Part shown: positions 33,241 through 42,132 of the stretch, piece by piece
Layout of the letters: each line of letters opens with the position of its first letter
Numbering within the stretch: position 1 is the first letter of the stretch
The notes under the pieces: model-generated
Told to the model about the DNA's origin: nothing
What the model saw: the letters and a program-made list of their open reading frames with translations, nothing else
The model's database searches: none
Position numbers and translations under genes: made by a program
From: Pontibacter sp. FD36
GTDB lineage: Bacteria > Bacteroidota > Bacteroidia > Cytophagales > Hymenobacteraceae
Assembly (NCBI RefSeq): GCF_015686655.1
Contig: NZ_JADPMP010000012.1
Span: forward strand, 124,001-188,000
Direction: 5' to 3'
DNA length: 64,000 nt

Positions 33241-33999
33241 ATGAAAAGAACACTTCTCAATAGATCTGGTAGTAAAGTTATATTTTTCTTTTTCGTGCTG
33301 GTATTCAGCAGCCAGGCAATGGCGCAGGTTAACTACAAGGGCGGCTCGAATGTGCAGCTACTCTATGGCCGGGATTTGAATCAGTCCGGGCAGCTCGCCA
33401 CCGTCACACTGGAACATTTTGGTGATCTGGGTGCTTTTGAGCAGTTTGGATTTGCTGATCTCTTCAATAATGCCAGCCTGGCCGCCCCAAACCTATACAT
33501 GGAGTGGTATCCTAAACTGAGTCTGAGCCGAGCCTCAGGGCGTAGTATAGGTATAGGCCCGATTAGTGATGTGCTGGTAGGAGGCGGTATCAACGTGCTG
33601 TTAGGTGGCGAGGAGGATTTCTTTGTCTACACGGCAGGTCCGGCTTTTAAATTCCGCTTGCCCGGCCAGGGACTGCTGCAGCTGGAAACCTACTACTACA
33701 AGCAGCACGGAAGTGAGTACAGCGGTACGTACCAGTTCACGCCCAGCTGGGACATTCCTATCCCGCTTTCAGAGCGTCTGCGCTTCCGTTTCAGGGGCTT
33801 CATGGATTTCATTGGCGACCGCGGTCCGGGCACCACACAGTACCTGACGCAGCCACAGCTTCATGTGGACTTAGGCAATTTCTGGGACAAACCCGGCAAG
33901 GTATACGTCGGCTCGGAGTGGCGCTACTGGCGCAATGTAGTAGGTATAGCGGGACTGGATGAGTCGATCCTGCAGGCGAATGTCCTGTTCGCTTTATAA
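33241..33999 (+). CDS. Tsx/OmpK-like outer-membrane channel (DUF5020 type)
   Basis: A 252-residue exported beta-barrel protein. The signal peptide ends AMAQ at about residue 29. The barrel has amphipathic strands (NVQLLYGRD, ATVTLEHFGDLGAFEQFGFADLF, YMEWYPKLSLSR, FFVYTAGPAFKF, QLETYYYKQHG, YVGSEWRYWRN). The early DLGAFEQFGFADLF segment corresponds to the FGDW/D pattern of nucleoside-specific Tsx channels and DUF5020. It probably admits nucleosides or similar solutes, by inference. Its terminator overlaps the 3' end of the convergent uvrA-like gene. Confidence 0.7.
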   Translation: MKRTLLNRSGSKVIFFFFVLVFSSQAMAQVNYKGGSNVQLLYGRDLNQSGQLATVTLEHFGDLGAFEQFGFADLFNNASLAAPNLYMEWYPKLSLSRASGRSIGIGPISDVLVGGGINVLLGGEEDFFVYTAGPAFKFRLPGQGLLQLETYYYKQHGSEYSGTYQFTPSWDIPIPLSERLRFRFRGFMDFIGDRGPGTTQYLTQPQLHVDLGNFWDKPGKVYVGSEWRYWRNVVGIAGLDESILQANVLFAL

Positions 34000-34011
34000 G
34001 AGCTCGATTAA

Positions 34012-36555
34012 TTACCGCTTTGACAGCGCCTTCAAAAAAGGCGCTGTTTTGCTTTCTTTTGATTTGGCGATAAGGGCAGGAGGCCCTGCTGCGACAATAT
34101 TGCCACCTTCTTCACCGGCACCCGGCCCAATGTCGATCACCCAGTCACTGGCGGCTACTACCCGCATGTCGTGTTCTACCACGATGACCGTGTTGCCAGC
34201 ATCGACCAAATGGTGAAGCTGGGTCATCAGCTTATCAACATCAGCGGGGTGCAGACCAGTAGTGGGCTCGTCCAGAATGTACAGGGTATTGCCACGCTGA
34301 GAGCGCTGCAGTTCGGTGGCCAGTTTGATGCGCTGCGCCTCACCGCCAGACAGCTCCGTGGCCGGCTGTCCAAGTCGCAAATAGCCCAGACCCACCTCGC
34401 GGAGCATGGTGAGTGCACGGTGTACGGCTGCCTCTTCCTCAAAAAACTCCCAGGCCGTATCCACTGTCATATTGAGTACTTCGGCGACGTTCTTATCACG
34501 ATAAGTCACTTCCAGGGTCTTGGCATTGTAGCGTGCGCCGTGGCAAACGGGGCAGGGGGCGTATACGCTCGGCAGAAACAGTAGCTCCACCATCACAAAG
34601 CCTTCTCCCAGACAATTCTCGCAGCGTCCTTTGGCTACATTAAAGGAAAAACGCCCGGCATCGTAGCGGCGCTTTTTGGCCAGCGGCGTACTGGCGAAAA
34701 GCTTACGGACATGATCAAACAAGCCGGTATAAGTAGCCATGTTGGAGCGCGGTGTTCTGCCGATCGGCTTCTGGTCGACGCGCACTAGCCGTTTGATCTC
34801 CTCCATACCTGCTGTGATATGGCCTCCGGTCGTAACAGGTATGTCACGCTCTAATTCGTTGCCTTCCTCTTCCTCTACAGGGAGCTGATGCCCCAGGTGA
34901 GCGGCCACCAGTTCCACCAGCACCTGGCTCACCAGGCTGGACTTGCCTGAACCCGATACACCGGTCACGGCTGTGAAGACCCCAAGCGGAAATTCAGCAG
35001 ATAGACTGTGCAGGTTGTTTCGGCTCACATCGCTAAGCTTGAGCCAGCTTTTTGGAACACGCGGATCAGAGTTGAATCCTTTTGCTTCTCCAAACAAATA
35101 CTCGCCTGTGCGGGAAGCTTCTACTTGTTGCAAGCCGTCTGTCGGGCCGCTGTACAGGATCTCTCCGCCTTTCTCTCCGGCAGCAGGCCCCACATCCACA
35201 ATCCAGTCGGCATGGCGGATCACGGCCAGGTCGTGCTCGACTATAAAAAGTGAATTGCCTGCTTTTTTGAGTCCATCGAGGGCACGGAGCAGGGCCACTT
35301 TATCGGCGGGGTGCAGACCGGCGGAAGGCTCGTCGAGCGCATAGACCACCCCGAAAAGGTGCGAGTAAAGTTGCGTGGCCAGGCGCAGGCGCTGCAGTTC
35401 GCCCGGGGAGAGGGTAGGGGTGCTGCGCTCCAGCGACAAATAACCCAATCCCAGGTCGAGCAGCACCTCTATGCGGGCGCACAGGTCATCGGCAATGCGC
35501 TTGGCTACGATGGCCTGCTCCGGGTGCTCAGCCTCGGTGCGGGCATGGCCCGGCTCGGTGCCCTGCGCAAAGGGTTTCAGCACAGCCTGCACCCGTTTCA
35601 GCGGCAGCCGCGAAAGCTCTGTGATATCATAGCCGGCAAACTTGACGGACAATGACTCCGGCCGCAGGCGCTTGCCCTGGCAGGTTGGACAGTCGGTGCT
35701 GAGCATGTACTGCATCACCCGCTTCTTCATAAGCGGACTGTTGGTGTTGGCGAAGGTATGGAACACGTGCCGGCGGGCGCTGGTAAATGTGCCCATGTAA
35801 TTAGGCTCTTCCTTACGCTTGAGGGCGCGACGCGTCTCTTCGGGGGTATAGCCAGGGTATACCGGCACGATAGGCTGCTCGTCGGTAAACAAAATCCAGT
35901 CGCGGTCTTTTTGCGGCAACTCACGCCAGGGCTTGTCCACGTCGAAACCCATCGTTACCAGGATGTCGCGCTGGTTCTGTCCGCCCCAGGCTGTGGGCCA
36001 TGCCGCGATCGCCCGCTCCCGAATGGTAAGAGAGTCGTCCGGCACCATCGATTTTTCAGTGACATCATACATGCGCCCCAGACCGTGGCAAGTAGGGCAA
36101 GCTCCCTCGGCAGTGTTGGGCGAGAAAGCTTCGGCATAGATAATGGACTGCCCCTCCGGGTAATCGCCGGCCCGGGAGTAGAGCATGCGCAGCAGGTTGG
36201 AAAGTGTGGTGACGCTGCCGACCGAGGAGCGGGTAGTGGGTGTGCCGCGTTGCTGCTGCAGGGCCACAGCAGGAGGCAGCCCGTCAATGGCATCCACTTC
36301 GGGCACAGCCATTTGATGAAACAGGCGGCGGGCATAAGGCGAGACAGACTCCAGGTAGCGACGCTGCGCCTCGGCATAGAGTGTTCCAAAGGCCAGACTC
36401 GACTTACCAGAACCTGACACGCCGGTAAACACAACCAGCGCATCTCGGGGTATCGACAGGTTGATGTTCTTGAGGTTGTGCTCCCGCGCTCCGCGTACTT
36501 CCACAAATCCCTTGAACTGCTCTGTTTTAGTCTGATCTTGTTTTGGAGTAACCAT
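34012..36555 (-). CDS. uvrA2: UvrA2-like excinuclease ATPase paralog
   Basis: An 847-residue twin ABC ATPase. Two Walker A sites ([20 protein letters not shown] near residue 40 and [15 protein letters not shown]) and two signatures ([27 protein letters not shown]) are present, with zinc modules [16 protein letters not shown] and CENCLGEGF...CPVCHG. Between [20 protein letters not shown] and ACPTCHGLG the chain is much shorter than in canonical UvrA (about 940 residues), so the UvrB-binding domain is missing, as in UvrA2-class proteins. It therefore probably does not load UvrB; DNA-damage tolerance or drug resistance roles are suggested for this class. Confidence 0.9.
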   Translation of the reverse strand: MVTPKQDQTKTEQFKGFVEVRGAREHNLKNINLSIPRDALVVFTGVSGSGKSSLAFGTLYAEAQRRYLESVSPYARRLFHQMAVPEVDAIDGLPPAVALQQQRGTPTTRSSVGSVTTLSNLLRMLYSRAGDYPEGQSIIYAEAFSPNTAEGACPTCHGLGRMYDVTEKSMVPDDSLTIRERAIAAWPTAWGGQNQRDILVTMGFDVDKPWRELPQKDRDWILFTDEQPIVPVYPGYTPEETRRALKRKEEPNYMGTFTSARRHVFHTFANTNSPLMKKRVMQYMLSTDCPTCQGKRLRPESLSVKFAGYDITELSRLPLKRVQAVLKPFAQGTEPGHARTEAEHPEQAIVAKRIADDLCARIEVLLDLGLGYLSLERSTPTLSPGELQRLRLATQLYSHLFGVVYALDEPSAGLHPADKVALLRALDGLKKAGNSLFIVEHDLAVIRHADWIVDVGPAAGEKGGEILYSGPTDGLQQVEASRTGEYLFGEAKGFNSDPRVPKSWLKLSDVSRNNLHSLSAEFPLGVFTAVTGVSGSGKSSLVSQVLVELVAAHLGHQLPVEEEEGNELERDIPVTTGGHITAGMEEIKRLVRVDQKPIGRTPRSNMATYTGLFDHVRKLFASTPLAKKRRYDAGRFSFNVAKGRCENCLGEGFVMVELLFLPSVYAPCPVCHGARYNAKTLEVTYRDKNVAEVLNMTVDTAWEFFEEEAAVHRALTMLREVGLGYLRLGQPATELSGGEAQRIKLATELQRSQRGNTLYILDEPTTGLHPADVDKLMTQLHHLVDAGNTVIVVEHDMRVVAASDWVIDIGPGAGEEGGNIVAAGPPALIAKSKESKTAPFLKALSKR
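34023..34058 (+). terminator. Terminator inside the uvrA-like 3' end
   Basis: Ten-bp arms ACAGCGCCTT (34023-34032) and AAGGCGCTGT (34038-34047) with a CAAAA loop, followed by TTTTGCTTTCTTTT. It terminates the Tsx-like gene, while the same DNA codes for the last residues of the convergent gene ([12 protein letters not shown]). Confidence 0.75.
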
Positions 36556-36793
36556 GTGCTGTGCTGTAAACTGTCTTGTTGCGAAGGTATAGCATCCCGC
36601 CGCAAAACAAAATTGTTGAGTGTACGCATGAATTGACTTTAGGTAAGGTATAGCTACTGCGCAGGCTTCTGATCATAGTCGCATTAAATACCTTTTGTTG
36701 GTTATAACTTATTGCAAAACAAGCAGGTATAAACTAATTGGGTTATTTAAGGCAGATGCACTCTCAACAGTTCAGACACTAAACCAATACAAC

Positions 36794-36973
36794 ATGAAAA
36801 CACTAAAATGCAGGGATGTCGGCTTCGATTGTGATGCCGAGGTAAGGGCTAACAGCGAGCAGGAAGTGCTGGCTCAGGCCGGAAAACATGCACACGATGT
36901 GCACCACGTAGATGTGACACCTGAGATGGCCGAGCAGATCAAAACCAAGATCAGAGACGACGGCAGACAGTAG
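36794..36973 (+). CDS. DUF1059 small protein
   Basis: A 59-residue protein starting at ATG 36794. It has the conserved DUF1059 layout: KTLKCRDVGFDCDAEVRANSEQEVLAQAGKHAHDVH, with two N-terminal Cys and a His pair that suggest metal binding, then MAEQIKTKIRDD. A frame extension upstream to 36695 is not conserved in style. The function is unknown. It is followed by a hairpin terminator. Confidence 0.88.
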   Translation: MKTLKCRDVGFDCDAEVRANSEQEVLAQAGKHAHDVHHVDVTPEMAEQIKTKIRDDGRQ

Positions 36974-37005
36974 TATTACCCATGTAAGGACGTTTTATTT
37001 TCAGT

Positions 37006-37035
37006 ATGGCACAGGCAATCGCTTGTGCCATTTTT
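37006..37035 (+). terminator. Rho-independent terminator
   Basis: Arms ATGGCACAGGC (37006-37016) and its near complement (37021-37031, one G-U pair) with an AATC loop and five T's at 37031-37035. It ends the DUF1059 transcript. Confidence 0.75.
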
Positions 37036-37224
37036 GTGGCCGGTTATAGTACATAGCACTGGTCCAGATTTGATAAGTATAAAAGCATAGGTATATAGGT
37101 ATTTCTTTTAAAAATCCAATTTTCGTAACCATTAAGGTATAGAGTAGTATTTATTTAAACATCATTCCGAAGCCTACACAGGCGGAAGAGAAACACAATT
37201 TGAATACAAACTGAAAACAAACTT

Positions 37225-38376
37225 ATGCTGGCAATGAACTATCGCGGGCCGCAACGGGTCCGCATTGACGAAAAACCAGAGCCCAAGATTCTGCATCCCC
37301 AGGATGCTATCGTGCGTGTGACGCGCTCCTGCATCTGCGGCTCTGACCTCCACCTCTACAATGGCAACGTACCCGATACCCGTGTAGGGATGACTTTCGG
37401 ACACGAATTTATAGGCGAAGTAACTGAGATCGGCTCTGAAGTACAGAAGCTGAAAGTAGGCGACATGGTCATTGTGCCTTTCAACATCGCCTGTGGCAAA
37501 TGTCATTTCTGTAAGCAGGGTCTGTTTGGAAACTGCCACGAATCCAACTCGCAGGCCACTGCAGTGGGTGGTATCTTCGGCTACTCACACACAGCAGGTG
37601 GATATGACGGCGGACAGGCCGAGTATGTGCGCGTACCCTATGCAGATGTAGGACCAACTGTTATACCTCCAGGAATGGATCCGGATGATGCCGTGCTGCT
37701 GACCGACGTAGTACCTACCGGTTACCAGGCTGCCGAAATGGGCGGCATTCAGAAAGGCGATACAGTGGTCATCTTTGGCGCTGGTCCAATCGGTATCATG
37801 GCGGCACGCTGCTCCTGGCTCTTTGGAGCTGGCCGCGTGATTGTGATCGACAAACTGGAATACCGACTGGAGTTTGTGCGTAACTATGCCAACTGCGAAG
37901 CCTACAACTACGAAGAAATGGATGATCCGGTGGTGTTCGTGAAGAAGACCACGGACTGGATGGGGGCGGACGTGTGCATCGATGCCGTAGGTGCCGAAGC
38001 AAGCGGTAACCTGATGCAAACCATCACAGGTCGCAAGCTACTGCTACAGGCTGGTTCTGCTACCGCGGTTCACTGGGCTGTGAACTCGCTCAAGAAAGGT
38101 GGTATCTTGTCAATTGTCGGGGTGTATGGCCCTACGGATAACCTCGTGCCAATTGGTAATGTGGTGAACAAGGGCATCACGATACGGGCGAACCAGGCCT
38201 CTGTGAAACGTCTGCTGCCGAAGCTGATCGACCATGTGCAGAATGGCGTTATCAACCCGAAACCACTGATCACACACCGTGTACCACTGGAGGACGTGGC
38301 CGATGCTTACCACATTTTCTCAGAGAAACTGGATAATTGCATTAAGCCCGTACTTATTCCACCATCAGCCAGATAG
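37225..38376 (+). CDS. Zinc-dependent alcohol/formaldehyde-type dehydrogenase
   Basis: A 383-residue medium-chain dehydrogenase. The catalytic zinc ligands are in CICGSDLHLYNG and GHEFIGEV, the structural zinc site is CGKCHFCKQGLFGNC, and the NAD site is VVIFGAGPIGIMAARCSWL with an acidic strand end (VIVIDKLEYRL). The insertion and overall layout resemble glutathione-independent formaldehyde dehydrogenases and related enzymes. The start is ATG 37225 or 37234. A small membrane-anchored protein follows 13 bp later in the same operon. Confidence 0.92.
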   Translation: MLAMNYRGPQRVRIDEKPEPKILHPQDAIVRVTRSCICGSDLHLYNGNVPDTRVGMTFGHEFIGEVTEIGSEVQKLKVGDMVIVPFNIACGKCHFCKQGLFGNCHESNSQATAVGGIFGYSHTAGGYDGGQAEYVRVPYADVGPTVIPPGMDPDDAVLLTDVVPTGYQAAEMGGIQKGDTVVIFGAGPIGIMAARCSWLFGAGRVIVIDKLEYRLEFVRNYANCEAYNYEEMDDPVVFVKKTTDWMGADVCIDAVGAEASGNLMQTITGRKLLLQAGSATAVHWAVNSLKKGGILSIVGVYGPTDNLVPIGNVVNKGITIRANQASVKRLLPKLIDHVQNGVINPKPLITHRVPLEDVADAYHIFSEKLDNCIKPVLIPPSAR

Positions 38377-38389
38377 AAAGGAGACAATC

Positions 38390-38878
38390 ATGGAAAATAA
38401 GACACCAAAAGACTATTCACATATAAAAAACTGGGGCATCGATGCCGATCCGAAAAACGATCCGACCTACCCCATGAAACACCGTACCGACGCGGAGCAG
38501 GAAGGCTACAGCTGGGATCGTCCGACGCAGCAGGATATCAACATCGAAGTGCTACATTCTAACGAGCGCCCTAACGTGACAGCTGTGTTCGGCACTTCCA
38601 TGCCACCAAGCGGCCTCAGCGGTATGATCCGGCGCTTTGCATTCAAGCACAGCGAGAACAGCTACCTGCACTGGCTGCCACTGCTGATGGCAGACCGCGT
38701 GAACGTGGTGGAAGGCGTGATTGAGGACTTCTCAAAAGGTACTGTGCCCAACATATTTGCCGAAAAAGGTTGGAAGGCCGACTGGGAACACAATCGCAGT
38801 GGCCTGATCCAGAAAGTAGGGGTGCTGGCACTGGTTACGACCGCTGCCGTCGTGCTCCTTACGCGCAAAAAGGATTAG
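38390..38878 (+). CDS. Hypothetical tail-anchored protein
   Basis: A 162-residue protein with a good ribosome site (GAAAGGAGAC) that fixes the start at ATG 38390. The N-terminal part is hydrophilic (WGIDADPKNDPTYPMKHRTDAEQEGYSWDRP), the middle is compact (VTAVFGTSMPPSGLSGMIRRFAFKHSENSYLHWLPLLMADRVNVVEG) and one membrane helix closes the chain (VGVLALVTTAAVVLLTRKKD). The tight link to the zinc dehydrogenase suggests that it serves or tethers that enzyme. I do not recognise a named family. Confidence 0.75.
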   Translation: MENKTPKDYSHIKNWGIDADPKNDPTYPMKHRTDAEQEGYSWDRPTQQDINIEVLHSNERPNVTAVFGTSMPPSGLSGMIRRFAFKHSENSYLHWLPLLMADRVNVVEGVIEDFSKGTVPNIFAEKGWKADWEHNRSGLIQKVGVLALVTTAAVVLLTRKKD

Positions 38879-38905
38879 CTGAAGGGTTAGACAATAGCCA
38901 AGAAG

Positions 38906-38938
38906 AAAGGCAGCTACCGCATGGTAGCTGCCTTTCCT
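38906..38938. terminator. Bidirectional terminator
   Basis: Perfect 13-bp arms AAAGGCAGCTACC (38906-38918) and its complement (38923-38935) with a GCAT loop, between convergent genes ending at 38878 (+) and 38942 (-). Confidence 0.85.
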
Positions 38939-38941
38939 GTT

Positions 38942-39310
38942 TTAGCCGGTAACCGGAAGCTGTACCTGCCCGAGCGCATCGATGATCTCTGCTGCTTTCT
39001 CCGGACTGTACTGACTTCGGATCGCGTCTTCGTTTATGACAAAAGCGGGAGCAGCCGGGTCTCCATCGATGGTATAGACCTTGTCTGTTAACTGTTCAGC
39101 ATCAAGGTTTATATTTTGAACGACCTGACTGATAAGTGACTTGGCACGAGAGTCAAAGGCTGTCCAGATGAGGCGCTCCGGATTTTTACCTTCTTTAAAT
39201 TTGTCTGGAAACCGGCTCTGCGCTTCCTCTTCAATTGCTTGCGGGTCTAATTCATTTATTTCACATACCTGCTGAAACACAGCCATGTCTCTGTTGATCT
39301 GATCTTCCAT
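38942..39310 (-). CDS. Hypothetical protein, 122 aa
   Basis: A small soluble protein of mixed charge, with two helical parts (INRDMAVFQQVCEINELDPQAIEEEAQSRF; FDSRAKSLISQVVQNINLDAEQL) and a C-terminal helix YSPEKAAEIIDALGQVQL. There is no signal peptide, membrane helix or catalytic motif. I do not recognise a family. Its start codon lies 86 bp from the 3' end of the VLRF1-like gene, which is read in the same direction, so the two could share a transcript. Confidence 0.65.
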   Translation of the reverse strand: MEDQINRDMAVFQQVCEINELDPQAIEEEAQSRFPDKFKEGKNPERLIWTAFDSRAKSLISQVVQNINLDAEQLTDKVYTIDGDPAAPAFVINEDAIRSQYSPEKAAEIIDALGQVQLPVTG

Positions 39311-39396
39311 GGTTTTCTTTTGTCTATTGGTCTACTTACGTAAAGGAGCCATGGAGAGTCGGAACCAAAGGGTGGAAGGGCACAACAGTATACTCC

Positions 39397-40227
39397 TTAA
39401 TCCCATTCTACTATGTCGTCATCCTCTTCATCGTCCTCAAGGTATGGCTCATCTGCATCCCAGTCATCTTCTTCCCAATCATCGGTTACGTATACCTCGT
39501 CCACCATGTCATCGGCTGCATCCCCCGTTTCTTCTGTCATGCTGTCGTCTGCATTATTTTGTAGAAAGTCCTGCAGCAGAGGTATAGCCGCGAAGCCTGC
39601 TTCGGTGAGGGCGATCAGTTCGCCTCGTTGCAGAAAACGGTTGGCTTCGAGTAGTACCTCGTAAATGGGCGTATGGATGTGCTTTGGGATCTTGAACAGC
39701 CTCGGGTCGCGCTTGTCGAAAGGCGTGGGTACAGAAGAAGTGTACAGGTATGGCAGCAAGGTTTTAGAACAGCTGATGGCGATGCGGTCGATGCGGTGCT
39801 GCTGAAAGTACTCCTGCAGGCGGCCATTGATGTTCTCAAAAAACTCGGCGGTTTCCCCCAGCCGCACCCGTGACCCTGCCCGTGACTTGCCTTTTGTTTT
39901 AAGGTACTTGATCTGGCTCTTTCCCTGCTTCTTGCGCACCATATAAGAGCGAAACACTTTATGATTGAGGCAGCGGCCGTTTTCAAAATAACCCATGGCG
40001 CAGCTGCCCGACTGTATCAGCAGGATGACATAGTTTATTTTTGCTTCAGGCTGTTCGGTACCTGGCGCGGGCTCGGTGATTGGCAAACGGAAGTAAACCA
40101 GTTCATCGCTCGTGTTGTTCAGCAGGGCCAGCCGGTGCTTTTCCGGATCATAGATCGTCTGGCAGTCCGCATCCTGTATGATACGGAGCAGTTCGGACGC
40201 TTTATCTTTTGGTATAAATCTGTTCAT
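39397..40227 (-). CDS. VLRF1-like release factor
   Basis: A 276-residue protein. The core FRSYMVRKKQGKSQIKYLK, followed by KGKSRAGSRVRLGETAEF (residues 92-130), matches the catalytic loop of the Vms1/ANKZF1 release-factor (VLRF1) domain, where a Gln in a GGSQ-type loop (here GKSQ, Q105) promotes peptidyl-tRNA cleavage. Strands on either side (INYVILLIQSGSCAMGYFENG; RIDRIAISCSKTLLPYLY) fit the eRF1-domain-2/RNase-H-like fold. Residues 228-276 are an extremely acidic tail (DDWEEDDWDADEP). By inference it frees nascent chains from stalled ribosomes. Confidence 0.72.
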   Translation of the reverse strand: MNRFIPKDKASELLRIIQDADCQTIYDPEKHRLALLNNTSDELVYFRLPITEPAPGTEQPEAKINYVILLIQSGSCAMGYFENGRCLNHKVFRSYMVRKKQGKSQIKYLKTKGKSRAGSRVRLGETAEFFENINGRLQEYFQQHRIDRIAISCSKTLLPYLYTSSVPTPFDKRDPRLFKIPKHIHTPIYEVLLEANRFLQRGELIALTEAGFAAIPLLQDFLQNNADDSMTEETGDAADDMVDEVYVTDDWEEDDWDADEPYLEDDEEDDDIVEWD

Positions 40228-40381
40228 ATCTTGTTGCAGTAGCCAGGTATAATGTAGCCGGCGTTAACACGGCAATGCGAGTCGTAAATATAAACCAATA
40301 TATTCCCAGGCTGCGTGATATTATTGCTGCAGCCTGCAATCATTACTTTCGGTATTGCTTTGATAGATAAGTTGGAGCGTA

Positions 40382-42076
40382 TCAGAAGAGCTGCTGAGCC
40401 AGCGCCTTGTCGTGGTTATACAGATCATCTCTGAAATGAACCGTGCCGTCCTCCTCAACCCATGCTGTGAAATACACCAGGTATACCGGCACATTCTCTT
40501 TCAGATTCACGTTAATTTCCTCACGTCCATTCATGGCATTTCGCACACGGCTTCTATCCCAGTCTGGGTTATGCTGGAGCAGGTAGGTAGCCAGTTCGGT
40601 AGGTTTTTCTACACGTACGCAGCCATGGCTGAAATCGCGGTCTGTTTCATCAAACAAATGGTTGGCCGGTGTATCGTGCAGGTATACGGAGTACTCATTC
40701 GGAAACATAAACTTCACACGGCCCAATGAGTTGTTTGGCCCCGGGCGCTGCCTGATGCGGTAGTCAAAGTTGTGACGTGTCATGTTCGCCCAGTCCACCC
40801 GGGATACTGGTACTCGTCTGGCATTAGAACCAAAACTGGTGACCATCTCCATGTTCTGGGTCTCCAGCCAATTCCTGTTGCGTAGCAGTTTAGGCTTTAT
40901 GTCGGCTTCTACTATGCTGTTGGGTACATTCCAGTAGGGAGCAAACACCAGGTACTGTATCTCGTGGCTGAACACAGGAGTAGAGTGCATTGTCTTTCCG
41001 ACTACAGCACGCATGCGCATCACTTCCTCGCCGTCTTCCATGACATATACCTTAAAGGCCGGAATGTTCACCATCACGTAGCGCTGCGGGCCCTCCTCGG
41101 GTTCCAGACGCTTCGGTAGCCAACGCCAGCGCTCCATGTTCAGCACGAGCTGGTCAATGCGCTCCTCAATGCCAACATTAAGAGCCCGATAGGTCTGCGG
41201 CCCCACAACACCATCTACCGACAAGCCATGTCGTTTCTGAAATGCCTCCACGGCTTCTTTTAGCTGCTCGTCATACACATACGCAGCACTATCCTGCGTC
41301 CTGATCTGTTGGTCAGGTAAAAGGCGTTTTCGGAGCGATAGGACTACCTCTGCTGTATCATGTTGTTGCACCAGGCCCTGCTCTTCAACCTTTGGCCAGC
41401 CGCCCTGTTCCTGTATCTGCTGGTACTGTACCAATACCTCCCGCAGCTTCTGATAGCCTTCGTGCAGTGCCTCAAATTCGTAATAGGGGTAGGTGCTTTC
41501 TCTTTCCTGCAGGATGGTTTGCAGTGCTTTGTGCAGCTTGATCTTGTTCTTTTCTATTCCCCATTTGATGGCGGAGTGCTTGTGCGGGTTAACCGTTCCT
41601 GTATAAAAGTCTACGGCATAATTAAAGTAAGAGGCCGTTAGTGCCAGGTCAATTTTCTGCTGTTTTTGTGCATCAGGTGTACGCATTTCCTGAAATTCTC
41701 TATACATCGCCTGCAGGTCCTTCACCTGATAATCACTGGGGTCCAGGCCTTCGCGATGTGTTTTTTCGAGCACCTGCATCAGTTTTTCTGCCTGTGGTAC
41801 CAGCTTATCTTCTTTAAACCAGGCCAGTTTGTAGTCCCTGTCCTGGTAAAACTGCTCTACCAGTTGCAGGTGGTGCCTGAAATCCTCTTCATTGCTGATG
41901 TACTCGTTTACAAATGCGCTGTCAAGCCGGGGGATATTGGTGTCAGGTGTACCGGAGGTAAGATGAGGGGCAGAGCTTTGAGGCAGCATCTGAGCCGAAG
42001 CCAGGATTGGCAGGAATAGCAGTACAAGGTATAGCGTTAATCGTTGTAAAGTGGAATGTATATAATTGTCTTTCAT
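40382..42076 (-). CDS. L,D-transpeptidase (YcbB-like)
   Basis: A 564-residue exported enzyme that forms 3-3 peptidoglycan cross-links or attaches proteins to the wall. It has an N-terminal signal (RLTLYLVLLFLPILASAQ), a scaffold domain at about 70-250, a peptidoglycan-binding motif (AVEAFQKRHGLSVDGVVGPQTYRALN) and a YkuD catalytic domain with YLHDTPANHLF and the nucleophile in DFSHGCVRVEKP. The large insertion between them is typical of the YcbB/LdtD group. It stands alone upstream of the RND operon's 3' end. Confidence 0.93.
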   Translation of the reverse strand: MKDNYIHSTLQRLTLYLVLLFLPILASAQMLPQSSAPHLTSGTPDTNIPRLDSAFVNEYISNEEDFRHHLQLVEQFYQDRDYKLAWFKEDKLVPQAEKLMQVLEKTHREGLDPSDYQVKDLQAMYREFQEMRTPDAQKQQKIDLALTASYFNYAVDFYTGTVNPHKHSAIKWGIEKNKIKLHKALQTILQERESTYPYYEFEALHEGYQKLREVLVQYQQIQEQGGWPKVEEQGLVQQHDTAEVVLSLRKRLLPDQQIRTQDSAAYVYDEQLKEAVEAFQKRHGLSVDGVVGPQTYRALNVGIEERIDQLVLNMERWRWLPKRLEPEEGPQRYVMVNIPAFKVYVMEDGEEVMRMRAVVGKTMHSTPVFSHEIQYLVFAPYWNVPNSIVEADIKPKLLRNRNWLETQNMEMVTSFGSNARRVPVSRVDWANMTRHNFDYRIRQRPGPNNSLGRVKFMFPNEYSVYLHDTPANHLFDETDRDFSHGCVRVEKPTELATYLLQHNPDWDRSRVRNAMNGREEINVNLKENVPVYLVYFTAWVEEDGTVHFRDDLYNHDKALAQQLF

Positions 42077-42132
42077 TTGTTCTCTCTGTATAAGTCCGGT
42101 TTATCGAAGACCCCGGCACATCAAATCAAAAA

